Assembly: GCF_000381985.1 (NCBI RefSeq)
Contig: NZ_KB907345.1
Span: 1-64,000, forward strand
Origin: Novispirillum itersonii subsp. itersonii ATCC 12639
GTDB taxonomy: Bacteria; Pseudomonadota; Alphaproteobacteria; Rhodospirillales; Rhodospirillaceae
Length of the DNA: 64,000 nt
Direction: 5' to 3'
Shown: piece by piece, positions 1 through 6,808 of the stretch
How the letters are laid out: every line of letters starts with the position of its first letter
Numbering within the stretch: position 1 is the first letter of the stretch
Notes under the pieces: model-generated
What the model was told of the DNA's origin: nothing
Seen by the model: the letters and a program-made list of their open reading frames with translations, nothing else
The model's database searches: none
Translations under genes and position numbers: made by a program

Positions 1-132
1 GGGCAGAGCCCGCTGTTTTTACGTCTGCTGGCAAAGCCAGCGGGGGGCAGAGCCCGCTGTTTTTACGTCTGCTGGCGAAGCCAGCGGGGGGCAGAGCCCG
101 CCGTTTTACGTCTGCTGTAAAAACGGCGGGGT
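1..132. repeat. 44-bp tandem repeats, each with two small hairpins
   Basis: Three units begin at 1, 45 and 89. Each contains GGGCAGAGCCC (a 4-bp stem) and GCTGGC(A/G)AAGCCAGC (a 6-bp stem). The last unit breaks into a longer inverted repeat at 97-130 that could end transcription of the regulator gene finishing at 153, although no T-run follows. The array may continue left of the window. Function unknown; it resembles intergenic hairpin repeats. Confidence 0.75.
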
Positions 133-152
133 CTTTGCCTTTATCTGCTTAC

Positions 153-1067
153 TCATTCCACCGGCAGCAGGATCAGGGTCTGCAACTGATCGGGCGCTGT
201 GGTGGCGGGGGAGTTGAGGTAGATTTCCTGACAGGGGCGATGGGCGACCTCGTGGCCGCTGTCGGGCAGCCATGTGGCGTAGAGCCAGCTGTAGGCGGCC
301 TCCAGACCGGTATAAGGGCCGGTATACAGGATCTGGGCGTACCGGCCTTCGGGGATTTCCTGCCGCACCAGCGGGGCAAGGTCGGCGATATCGGGGACGG
401 GGCCGTGCAGGGTGATGCAGGCGTCAGCCCGCAGCCGGTCAGCATCGGTCTGGCGCGGGTCGTCGTAACTGATCTGGATCACCTGCGTTTCTGCGGTCAG
501 CAGTCCCTTTTGCCCGGCCAGCATCATCAGGCGTTCAAATACCGGGCCGATGGCGGTATAGGGGCCGGTATGGCGCAGGCTGGCGACGGTGCGGGCGGGC
601 CGGGTGGCGACGGTGACGGCTGCGGTGTCCAGCCCGGCAGGGGCTGACGGGCGGTGTGGGGTTGTGGTCATCGCGGTATCTCCTGTGGGGGCCGGGGCGG
701 GGGCGAAGACGCTGCGGTCCCGCCGCCACCGTGACGGCGGCAGCCCGAAATGGGCGCGGAAGATCCGGCTGAAACTTTCCGTGGCCTCGAAGCCGCAGTC
801 GAAGGCGATATCGGTGACGGTGCGGCGGGAATAGCGCAGGTGCCAGGCCGCCCGCTCCATCCGCAGTCGGCGGATGTACTGGGCGACGGTCTCCCCCATT
901 ATCGCGGTGAACAGGCGATGAAAATGATAGGGTGAGAAGTTGGCAACCTCCGCCAGCCCGTCAACCGTCAGCGGCTGGTCAAGGTGGCGCTGAACGTGCC
1001 GCACCACCCGGTCAAGACGGCGGAGGTAACCGGGGTCCGTCGTGGTGGGTGTGGGGCTGGCTGTCAT
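153..1067 (-). CDS. AraC-family regulator with GyrI-like effector domain
   Basis: A 304-residue one-component transcription factor. Residues about 15-120 form an AraC double helix-turn-helix (LTVDGLAEVANFSPYHFHRL and the second helix pair around FDCGFEATESFSRIFRAHFG). Residues about 150-304 match the GyrI-like/SOUL effector-binding fold (TGPYTAIGPVFERL, then CITLHGPVPDI and GRYAQILYTGPYTGLEAAYSWL). This architecture is that of Rob- and SoxS-like regulators that bind a small lipophilic molecule and control efflux or stress genes. The start ATG lies in a short intergenic gap with no competing start. It is co-oriented with the downstream enzyme and exporter genes; its target and ligand are unknown. 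Confidence 0.85.
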   Translation of the reverse strand: MTASPTPTTTDPGYLRRLDRVVRHVQRHLDQPLTVDGLAEVANFSPYHFHRLFTAIMGETVAQYIRRLRMERAAWHLRYSRRTVTDIAFDCGFEATESFSRIFRAHFGLPPSRWRRDRSVFAPAPAPTGDTAMTTTPHRPSAPAGLDTAAVTVATRPARTVASLRHTGPYTAIGPVFERLMMLAGQKGLLTAETQVIQISYDDPRQTDADRLRADACITLHGPVPDIADLAPLVRQEIPEGRYAQILYTGPYTGLEAAYSWLYATWLPDSGHEVAHRPCQEIYLNSPATTAPDQLQTLILLPVE

Positions 1068-1201
1068 CGGAAAAGTCTTTCAGGTCCGGGTGGGGCAGGG
1101 GTGCCCGACACCGCCAACAGTGCCGCAGCCGGGCGGATTGCGCCTGACCGTTCTTGCTGACCGTTCTCGCGGACCATTTTTGCTCTGGGGCCTTTCGTGG
1201 G

Positions 1202-2047
1202 TTACGGCACCACCTGTTGCCCGGCGAAGTACTCCTCCATCCGGGCAAAGCCGATGGCCTGTGACACCGCCCCGAAGGTGCCATGCTCCAGAATTTCCTG
1301 CGCGGCGCTGATGGCCGCACCATAGGCGGCCCGGGCGAGCGATGAGCCGATGCTGATCCGCCGCACTCCGGCGGCGGTAAGATCGCTGACGCTGAAGGAG
1401 ATGCCGGGCAGGCCCATAATCACGTTGACCGGGCGGCTGACGGCGGCGCAGACGGTGCGGATGCTGTCCAGATCGCGCAGGCCGGGGGCAAACAGCACGT
1501 CTGCCCCGGCTTTTTCAAAGGCCTGAAGACGGGCGATGGTGTCATCCAGATCGGCCCGCCCCCACAGAAAATTCTCGCAACGGGCCGTCAGCACGAAATC
1601 AGCGGGCAACCCGGCGCGGGCCTCGGCGGCGGCGGCAATGCGGTCAACGGCCAGCTGAAAGTCGAAGATCGGGTTGGCCGGGTCGCCGGTGTGATCTTCG
1701 AGAGAGCATCCGGCCAGCCCGACGGCGAAGGCCGCCCGGATGGTGTCTGCCGCCTCTTCCGGGCTGTCGCCGAAGCCTTTCTCCAGATCAGCGGAGACCG
1801 GCAGCGGGGTGGCCTGAACCAGCGTCCGGCAGTGGTCGATCACCATCGCGCGGGGGACTTTCCCTTCCCCGACCCCGTGGGCGAAGGACATTCCGGCGCT
1901 GGTGGTCGCCAGTGCCGGAAAGCCAAGGGCGGCCAGCAGCCGGGCTGACCCCGTATCCCACGGGTTGGGAATAACGAAGGCGCCGGGTCCGTCATGGAGC
2001 TTGCGGAACGCAGCCCCTTTGGCTGCGGAATCCTGAGGGGCGGTCAT
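1202..2047 (-). CDS. isocitrate lyase / PEP mutase family protein
   Basis: A 281-residue TIM-barrel protein of the isocitrate lyase/PEP mutase superfamily. The N-terminus has the family pattern FVIPNPWDTGSARLLAALGF, followed by a Mg2+-region segment PLPVSADLEKGFGDSP and the strand ending GCSLEDHTGD. These proteins make or break C-C or P-C bonds in alpha-oxo acids, for example 2-methylisocitrate lyase, oxaloacetate decarboxylase or phosphonopyruvate hydrolase. The isocitrate-lyase KKCGH loop is not seen, so the exact substrate cannot be named. It lies 154 bp downstream of the EamA exporter start region on the same strand, but no shared pathway is evident. Confidence 0.75.
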   Translation of the reverse strand: MTAPQDSAAKGAAFRKLHDGPGAFVIPNPWDTGSARLLAALGFPALATTSAGMSFAHGVGEGKVPRAMVIDHCRTLVQATPLPVSADLEKGFGDSPEEAADTIRAAFAVGLAGCSLEDHTGDPANPIFDFQLAVDRIAAAAEARAGLPADFVLTARCENFLWGRADLDDTIARLQAFEKAGADVLFAPGLRDLDSIRTVCAAVSRPVNVIMGLPGISFSVSDLTAAGVRRISIGSSLARAAYGAAISAAQEILEHGTFGAVSQAIGFARMEEYFAGQQVVP

Positions 2048-2114
2048 GCGGCGTCTCCGTTGAAAGTCAGGCTCACAGCGTGATCTCAGGGCATGAACAA
2101 ATCAAGAACAATTT

Positions 2115-3005
2115 TCAGGGGGTCTGTGGCCGCAGCCGCTGCAACAGGCGGTCGCCAAAGGTGTTGAGGATCAGGCCGGACAGGATCAGCGCGGCGGCCA
2201 GCAGTTTGGCCGGGGTCAGGCTTTCCCCCAGCAGTAGGGCGGCGCTGCCCATGCCCCACACCGGTACCATCAGGGTAAAGGGGGCGACCTGTGCCGCCGG
2301 GTGGTGGCCCATCAGCCAGCCCCAGATCGCAAAGCCCAGCAGGGTGGCGATGGCGGCGAGGAACACCACCGCCCCCCATCCGGCCAGACTGGCGGCCTGC
2401 ACGGTCTGCCACGCCTGTGCCGGTCCGGCCTCCAGCCCGAAGGACAGCAGCATCAGGGGCACGGGCGGAATCAGGCTGGCCCAGACCATCAGATTCAGCG
2501 GCTTTGACCCGGCGCAACGCTTCTGGATCAGGTTGGCGAAGCCCCAGGCGACGGCGGCGCAGATCGCCAGCGCCAGCCCGGTCAGCGGCAGTTCGGCGGT
2601 GTCAGCCCCGCTGACGAGTACCCCGATGCCGGAAAACGCGATGGCGGCGGCCAGCACCCGCATCAGGGTCAGCCGTTCTCCCAGCAGCAGCACCGCCAGC
2701 AGAATGGTGAAGAACGCCTGCGTCTGCAGCACCAGCGACGCCAGCCCGGCGGAAACCCCGACCTTCATGCTGACAAACAGCAGCCCGAACTTGACCACGC
2801 CCAGCGTGGCCCCAAGGGCGACAATCCATTTCCACGGAACATCAGGGCGGCGCAGGAAAAACACCGCCGGCAGCGCCGCGAACAGAAACCGCAGCGCACA
2901 CAGCATCAGCGGCGGAAAGTCGTGCAGGCCGATCTTGATGACCACAAAGTTGATGCCCCACAGGGCGGTGACCAGAACGGCAAGGGCAATATGCGGCAAC
3001 GGCAT
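2115..3005 (-). CDS. EamA/DMT-family transporter
   Basis: A 296-residue inner-membrane protein with about ten hydrophobic segments arranged as two EamA repeats (first begins PLPHIALAVLVTALWGINFV, second after LPLTGLALAICAAVAWGF). The motif pair WGxNFVxxK and PxxxxxLRF is typical of drug/metabolite exporters such as YedA and RhtA. Start chosen at the ATG giving MPLPHIA, which places the first membrane helix at the N-terminus; the open frame extends 29 codons upstream without membrane character. Substrate unknown. G+C and codon use match the surrounding host genes. Confidence 0.8.
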   Translation of the reverse strand: MPLPHIALAVLVTALWGINFVVIKIGLHDFPPLMLCALRFLFAALPAVFFLRRPDVPWKWIVALGATLGVVKFGLLFVSMKVGVSAGLASLVLQTQAFFTILLAVLLLGERLTLMRVLAAAIAFSGIGVLVSGADTAELPLTGLALAICAAVAWGFANLIQKRCAGSKPLNLMVWASLIPPVPLMLLSFGLEAGPAQAWQTVQAASLAGWGAVVFLAAIATLLGFAIWGWLMGHHPAAQVAPFTLMVPVWGMGSAALLLGESLTPAKLLAAALILSGLILNTFGDRLLQRLRPQTP

Positions 3006-3129
3006 GATGGGGAGTCCGGTTGCGAAAAGGGGTGCGGCTACACTGCGCCCGCTTTTGCCAGCGGTCATGCGGAGAAATGTTGTACGGGACATCTTTTTAT
3101 GTGTTTTTTTGTTGGGTTTCTTGTTTGTT

Positions 3130-3370
3130 GGGCCCCTCAGGCGCCGGGCGCGGACATCCGTCCGCTTGGCTTACGCGCGAATGGTCGCGCGGGCCCTCAA
3201 TGGGCCAGTCGGTACGGCGGAGCCGTACCTCCGTTTGTTGGGCCCCTCAGGCGCCGGGCGCGGGCCTCCGCCCGCTTGGCTTACGCGCGAATGGTCGCGC
3301 GGGCCCTCAATGGGCCAGTCGGTACGGCTAAGCCGTACCTCCGTTTGTTGGGCCCCTCACGCGGCGGGCG
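3130..3370. repeat. 110-bp complex hairpin repeats (inverted copy of the 62-kb family)
   Basis: Two full units and a partial third begin at 3130, 3240 and 3350 (GGGCCCCTCAGGCGCCGGGCG). Each unit contains a GCGCGAATGGTCGCGC hairpin and a terminal hairpin GGTACGGCGGAGCCGTACC or its G/A variant. The reverse complement matches the 62.1-62.7 kb array closely, including the fixed CCCATTGAGG and GTAAGCCAA segments. Intergenic, between the exporter and rpsD. Open frames cross it in several frames but are repeat artefacts. Confidence 0.8.
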
Positions 3371-3392
3371 CGGGCTTTTTCCGATTTCCCGT

Positions 3393-3420
3393 TTGACATC
3401 CGGCGCGGTTTGACGATAAT
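3393..3420 (+). promoter_or_regulatory. sigma-70-type promoter for rpsD
   Basis: TTGACA at 3393-3398 and GATAAT at 3415-3420 are separated by 16 bp, a near-consensus vegetative promoter. It is the only strong candidate between the hairpin repeats and rpsD, which starts about 130 nt downstream. Confidence 0.7.
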
Positions 3421-3465
3421 CCGCCCCCTCATTCCCGAGAATGTGGGCACCGGCCTGTCTGCCGT

Positions 3466-3510
3466 GGCCCCGCCGCCTGAAGCGGGCTGTCAAGCCGCTG
3501 TTTCGGGGCC
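3466..3510 (+). promoter_or_regulatory. rpsD leader inverted repeat
   Basis: Within the predicted 130-nt untranslated leader, GGCCCCG at 3466-3472 can pair with CGGGGCC at 3504-3510 around a GC-rich inner part. S4 represses its own operon through leader structures in several bacteria, so an autoregulatory role is possible, but no known S4 motif was recognised. Confidence 0.3.
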
Positions 3511-3552
3511 GGACTATCGGGACAACAAACCAAAGCGATCAAAGGACCGACG

Positions 3553-4167
3553 ATGTCGAAGCGTCATTCCGCGAAATATAAGATTGACCGCCGTCTTGGC
3601 GTTAACCTGTGGGGCCGCGCCAAGTCTCCGCTGAACAAGCGTGAATACGGCCCGGGCCAGCACGGTCAGCGCCGCAAGAAGCCGTCTGACTACGGCGTGC
3701 AGCTGATGGCCAAGCAGAAGCTGAAGGGCTACTACGGCAACATCAGCGAAAAGCAGTTCCGCAAGTACTATGCGGAAGCCGTCCGTCGCAAGGGCGATAC
3801 CTCCGAGAACCTGATCGGCATTCTGGAACGCCGTCTGGACGCCGTGCTGTACCGCATGAAGTTCGTCCCGACCGTGTTCGCGTCTCGCCAGGTCGTCAAC
3901 CACGGCCACGTCCGTGTGAACGGCAAGCGCGTGAACATCGCCTCCTACATGATCAAGGAAGGCGACGTGGTTTCCATCCGCGACAAGTCCAAGGACATGG
4001 CGCTGATCGTCGAAGCCTCCACCAGCTCCGAGCGTGACGTTCCGGATTACCTGGAAGTCGACGCTAAGGAACTGAAGGGCACCTTCATCCGCACCCCGAA
4101 GCTGGCCGATGTGCCGTACCCGGTGCAGATGGAACCGAACCTGGTGGTCGAATTCTACAGCCGTTAA
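3553..4167 (+). CDS. rpsD: 30S ribosomal protein S4
   Basis: A 204-residue primary-binding 16S rRNA protein that starts assembly of the 30S body. It begins [16 protein letters not shown], followed by the conserved [20 protein letters not shown], and carries the S4 RNA-binding domain at about 94-158 ([14 protein letters not shown]... [18 protein letters not shown]). The ending LVVEFYSR is typical of alphaproteobacterial S4. AAGGAC stands 6 nt before the ATG. Monocistronic here, without rpsM/rpsK or rpoA nearby. Its last 21 bp are used as the attachment site of the adjacent prophage, and the reading frame is intact after integration. Confidence 0.98.
   Translation: MSKRHSAKYKIDRRLGVNLWGRAKSPLNKREYGPGQHGQRRKKPSDYGVQLMAKQKLKGYYGNISEKQFRKYYAEAVRRKGDTSENLIGILERRLDAVLYRMKFVPTVFASRQVVNHGHVRVNGKRVNIASYMIKEGDVVSIRDKSKDMALIVEASTSSERDVPDYLEVDAKELKGTFIRTPKLADVPYPVQMEPNLVVEFYSR
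4147..4167. other. attL: prophage junction in the 3' end of rpsD
   Basis: The last seven codons of rpsD, including TAA, recur at 33218-33238 with one mismatch (C at 4155, A at 33226). Because attL keeps the host base and attR the phage base, crossover must lie to the right of that position, inside TACAGCCGTTAA. Confidence 0.9.
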
Positions 4168-4207
4168 AAAAATCAACAGTTTTTTCAAAAAAAAAGCTAA
4201 CAAAATC

Positions 4208-4239
4208 AAGCCCTTAGTAGAAATGCTAAGGGCTTTTTT
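4208..4239 (+). terminator. phage-supplied terminator downstream of rpsD
   Basis: AAGCCCTTAG (4208-4217) pairs with CTAAGGGCTT (4226-4235) and is followed by a T-run. It lies on the phage side of attL and replaces the native rpsD terminator, which integration has moved to about 33.27 kb. Confidence 0.9.
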
Positions 4240-4343
4240 GACGTTGGGGAGTCGTTGGAGAGTATTTTTAAGCCCTTGAAATCACAGGCGAACGAGTTCA
4301 CAGTTTTGGGAATTCCTTGGTGGCTTTTTGGGGGTACACATAC

Positions 4344-5690
4344 ATGGTGCGGTATCTGGATAAGCACTTCCTCGAGGGCGGGAACGTCCTTTTGTTTCAG
4401 GACAGCAGGGCAGTCCGGGGCATATGGCAGGGGCGTTTTAAGGTTCCCGGCGTCAAGGGATATGTTGATAAAAGTTCAGGAACAACCGATTTTGGGGCGG
4501 CCTGCGCATGGGCTTCCGAGTTCTATTTTGAACTGAGAATGAGAGTCAGGAACGAACAACCGGTGAAGGTTGTGACCTTCAGAAAAGCCTTTGACAGATG
4601 GCTGAAGGAAGGTGTGATAAATTTATCACAGGACAGACAGACCCTTCATCGTGGCATTGGTGCCAGATATCTGCTCGGCTACTTTTCCGATTTCAACGTT
4701 GAGTTGATAAATGACGACGATATGGAAGGTTATTGGAACTGGCGTGACACATATTGGACTTCCGGGCCGGGGGCTAACGACCCTAAAAAACGAAAGGATT
4801 CCGGGACTCCATCCGTAGCAACTCGGAGGATGGAGCGCGGCTTATTGACGCAAATGTGGGGGTTTTTTCAAAGAAAAAAGCTAGTAAAAACCATACCAAA
4901 TTTCCCATTACCGACAATGACGAGAGCTGAAAGCGACCCCAGAACCAGCAGAAGACCGCACCTAGAACCCCATGAAATTCGCCAGCTGTTCGATGTAATG
5001 GACGAATGGGTGAATACTGAAGACCCATTGAGTCGTACTTACCAGCGTCATTTAATCAAATATGCCATCGAAATTGTATACTACTCAGGGCTTCGACCGG
5101 GTGAGTTGTTTCAGCTGCGTTGGTCAGATGTGCGGGTTCAAAACGGGCATGTCACTCTTCAAATTAGAGAAACAACGAAGACCGGCGCACGGGTTTGTGT
5201 GCCCATGCCAGAAATTGAGCCTGTACTAAGGGGGCTTCGCGAATGGCTTGGGGACGAAGAAGGATCTGAAAAACTAATATTACGCGCAGAAAAAGGCGGA
5301 CCGATCAAAAATTTCGGCTTTAAAACCATGAAAAAACTAATGGACTTAGCCGGAGTGGGGGTTGATGGGGATGGAAAAGAAAGAACGCTCTACAGTTTTC
5401 GACACACTTACATTACAGAACGTCTTTTAGCTGGGGTTGATGCCTACACAGTAGCGCGGAATTGCGGGACTTCTGTTGAACAAATTCAAAAGCATTATGA
5501 CCATACGACTAACATACTGAGAGCAGACGCACTGACGCAAGGTGGCGCGGCAGTGGTAGCAAAAGTGCGCAGAACCAGTAAAAAGAAGTCAGAACCAGAA
5601 GAGCCATTACCAGACGAGTCAGAAGAAGAGATGATAAAAAGGATAAGACAAGACCTGATTCAGCCAGCAAAACGGCAAATAATATTCTGA
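4344..5690 (+). CDS. int: tyrosine integrase (site-specific recombinase)
   Basis: A 448-residue phage integrase that would recombine attP with the rpsD 3' end. The core-binding region lies at about 85-200. The catalytic domain shows the expected set: Arg in YYSGLRPGELFQLRW, His/Arg in YSFRHTYITERLLAG, and the tyrosine nucleophile in EQIQKHYDHT near residue 390. Start ATG chosen because GGGGGT lies 8 nt upstream; a TTG at 4317 extends the frame by nine residues but has a poorer site. The acidic, proline-rich C-terminus (about 415-440) is longer than usual. It sits next to attL and is followed by a strong hairpin terminator shared with the endolysin leader. Confidence 0.93.
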   Translation: MVRYLDKHFLEGGNVLLFQDSRAVRGIWQGRFKVPGVKGYVDKSSGTTDFGAACAWASEFYFELRMRVRNEQPVKVVTFRKAFDRWLKEGVINLSQDRQTLHRGIGARYLLGYFSDFNVELINDDDMEGYWNWRDTYWTSGPGANDPKKRKDSGTPSVATRRMERGLLTQMWGFFQRKKLVKTIPNFPLPTMTRAESDPRTSRRPHLEPHEIRQLFDVMDEWVNTEDPLSRTYQRHLIKYAIEIVYYSGLRPGELFQLRWSDVRVQNGHVTLQIRETTKTGARVCVPMPEIEPVLRGLREWLGDEEGSEKLILRAEKGGPIKNFGFKTMKKLMDLAGVGVDGDGKERTLYSFRHTYITERLLAGVDAYTVARNCGTSVEQIQKHYDHTTNILRADALTQGGAAVVAKVRRTSKKKSEPEEPLPDESEEEMIKRIRQDLIQPAKRQIIF

Positions 5691-5697
5691 TAAAACG

Positions 5698-5732
5698 ATA
5701 AATACCCCTAGTTAATTCTGGGGGTATTTTTT
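5698..5732 (+). promoter_or_regulatory. ATAAATA element and RBS-masking hairpin before endolysin
   Basis: ATAAATAC (5698-5705) runs into a hairpin whose 5' arm is AATACCCC and whose 3' arm is GGGGGTATT, then a T-run and ATG. The GGGGG is the only ribosome-binding site for the lysozyme and is paired in any transcript coming from int. The same hairpin can terminate int transcription. Confidence 0.6.
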
Positions 5733-6164
5733 ATGAATTATCTTGACATCATCAAGGAATTTGAAGGCTTTGAATCGAGAGCTTACCTGTGTCCAGCTGG
5801 CGTATGGACTATCGGTTATGGCACCACAAAAATCAATAACAAGCCCGTTAAACAGGGGCAGGTCATCACTCAGGCGGAAGCAGAACAAGAGCTGGTCAAG
5901 CACTGTGAACAGGTAGAAAGAGACATTCTTCAGCTTGTTAAAGCCCCATTAAACGACAATCAAAAAGGGGCTTTGATTTCATTTGTATACAATATCGGAA
6001 TTGGAGCGTTTAAAAACAGCACCCTGTTGCGACTGCTAAATGCTGGTGATTTCACTGGTGCGGCTGAACAGTTCGCCAGATGGAACAAAGCAGCGGGTAA
6101 AGTGCTGCCCGGTCTAACTAGACGGCGGGCAGCTGAAAAAGAATTATTTGTCAAAGAAGACTAA
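5733..6164 (+). CDS. endolysin, T4/P1-type lysozyme (GH24)
   Basis: A 143-residue muramidase hydrolysing beta-1,4 bonds of peptidoglycan for host lysis. The GH24 triad spacing E-8-C/D-5-T is met by Glu11, Cys20 and Thr26 in EFEGFESRAYLCPAGVWTIG; a cysteine at the second position is also seen in P1 Lyz-type enzymes. The middle has NDNQKGALISFVYNIGIGAF and the C-terminus LPGLTRRRAAEKELF, both family hallmarks. There is no clear signal-anchor helix, so it should need a holin. Unusually it is transcribed opposite to the holin candidate and its 3' end overlaps the convergent small membrane gene by 14 bp. Confidence 0.93.
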   Translation: MNYLDIIKEFEGFESRAYLCPAGVWTIGYGTTKINNKPVKQGQVITQAEAEQELVKHCEQVERDILQLVKAPLNDNQKGALISFVYNIGIGAFKNSTLLRLLNAGDFTGAAEQFARWNKAAGKVLPGLTRRRAAEKELFVKED

Positions 6165-6291
6165 TAATATTGACAAGTTCACCAATCCCGACAACAGGGA
6201 GAACAATACCAAAGGCAGCAAAAGCCGGCACAACGATCAAACTATACGCCAGAAAAGCAACAACAATCCACACAGTGATTGATTTCTTCAT
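6151..6291 (-). CDS. 46-residue hydrophobic membrane protein
   Basis: A short frame with ATG at 6291 preceded by GGGGGTAAAA. After a short charged start (MKKSIT) it is almost entirely hydrophobic: VWIVVAFLAYSLIVVPAFAA, then a second apolar stretch. It starts 3 nt after the stop of the holin candidate and converges on the endolysin gene, overlapping its last 14 bp. Position and hydrophobicity suggest a lysis accessory (second holin, antiholin or spanin-like), but no family match is recognised. Confidence 0.6.
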   Translation of the reverse strand: MKKSITVWIVVAFLAYSLIVVPAFAAFGIVLPVVGIGELVNIISLL

Positions 6292-6293
6292 TT

Positions 6294-6446
6294 TTACCCC
6301 CTTTTTGACTGTATCCAATCAATAATACGGATAGCAGTCCAAATAATCGAAAGTATGGCAGCGATTGCCGGTAAATACTGAGCAATCGCGCCAAAGACTA
6401 AAACCAAAGAAGCTAAATCAAGTAAATTTTTACCATCGTGAAACAT
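6294..6446 (-). CDS. putative holin
   Basis: A 50-residue frame, MFHDGKNLLDLASLVLVFGA followed by IAQYLPAIAAILSIIWTAIR and a basic tail IQSKRG. The LPxIAAxLSIIWTxIRI pattern resembles small holins of T7-like and marine podoviruses. It would form membrane lesions that release or activate the endolysin. It follows the tail-fibre chaperone by 4 nt, at the end of the late operon, the usual site of lysis genes. Shine-Dalgarno weak, so translation is probably coupled. Confidence 0.65.
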   Translation of the reverse strand: MFHDGKNLLDLASLVLVFGAIAQYLPAIAAILSIIWTAIRIIDWIQSKRG

Positions 6447-6450
6447 TTAA

Positions 6451-6795
6451 TCACATCACAATATCGGGGTATCTGAGACGAATTTCATTGACTTTTGACA
6501 GCCATTCTTCTTTGGTGCCTTCGTCTCGCTGCCACTTGAAGAACAGGGGGTCTGCCTCCGCTGCGTAAGCCAGCTTACGCAGATTATCAACCTTAGCCTG
6601 CTTTTCCTCTGGTGTTTCTTCTACTTCAACGGGGTCAGCCAGCGTCGGCATCCCGTCAACATCTGCGATGATGACCTTGCCGGCAGCCTGCCAATTCATC
6701 AGTTCAGCGTGCCGTTCTGCGCTGATCAGCACCGCGCCGTCGGGAATGACATTAAGACCATCAAGATAAAAAGCACCGTCTTTAAAGTAATACAT
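6451..6795 (-). CDS. tail fibre assembly protein (Tfa-like)
   Basis: A 114-residue protein of the caudoviral tail-fibre chaperone type: ISAERHAELMNWQAAGKVII, an acidic/proline linker, then TPEEKQAKVDNLRKLAYAAE and the C-terminal WLSKVNEIRLRYP. Tfa proteins help trimerise the distal fibre. It lies immediately downstream of the fibre gene, the canonical position, 13 bp away. GGGGGAT six nt upstream of the ATG acts as ribosome-binding site. The N-terminus (MYYFKDGAFYLDG) is shorter than in P2/Mu homologues. Confidence 0.75.
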   Translation of the reverse strand: MYYFKDGAFYLDGLNVIPDGAVLISAERHAELMNWQAAGKVIIADVDGMPTLADPVEVEETPEEKQAKVDNLRKLAYAAEADPLFFKWQRDEGTKEEWLSKVNEIRLRYPDIVM

Positions 6796-6808
6796 TTATC
6801 AATCCCCC

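Noticed and set aside
2080-3396. 438-residue plus-strand open frame
   Set aside because: Shadow of the EamA exporter that runs on into the 110-bp repeats; low-complexity Ala/Arg/Ser composition and no ribosome-binding site.
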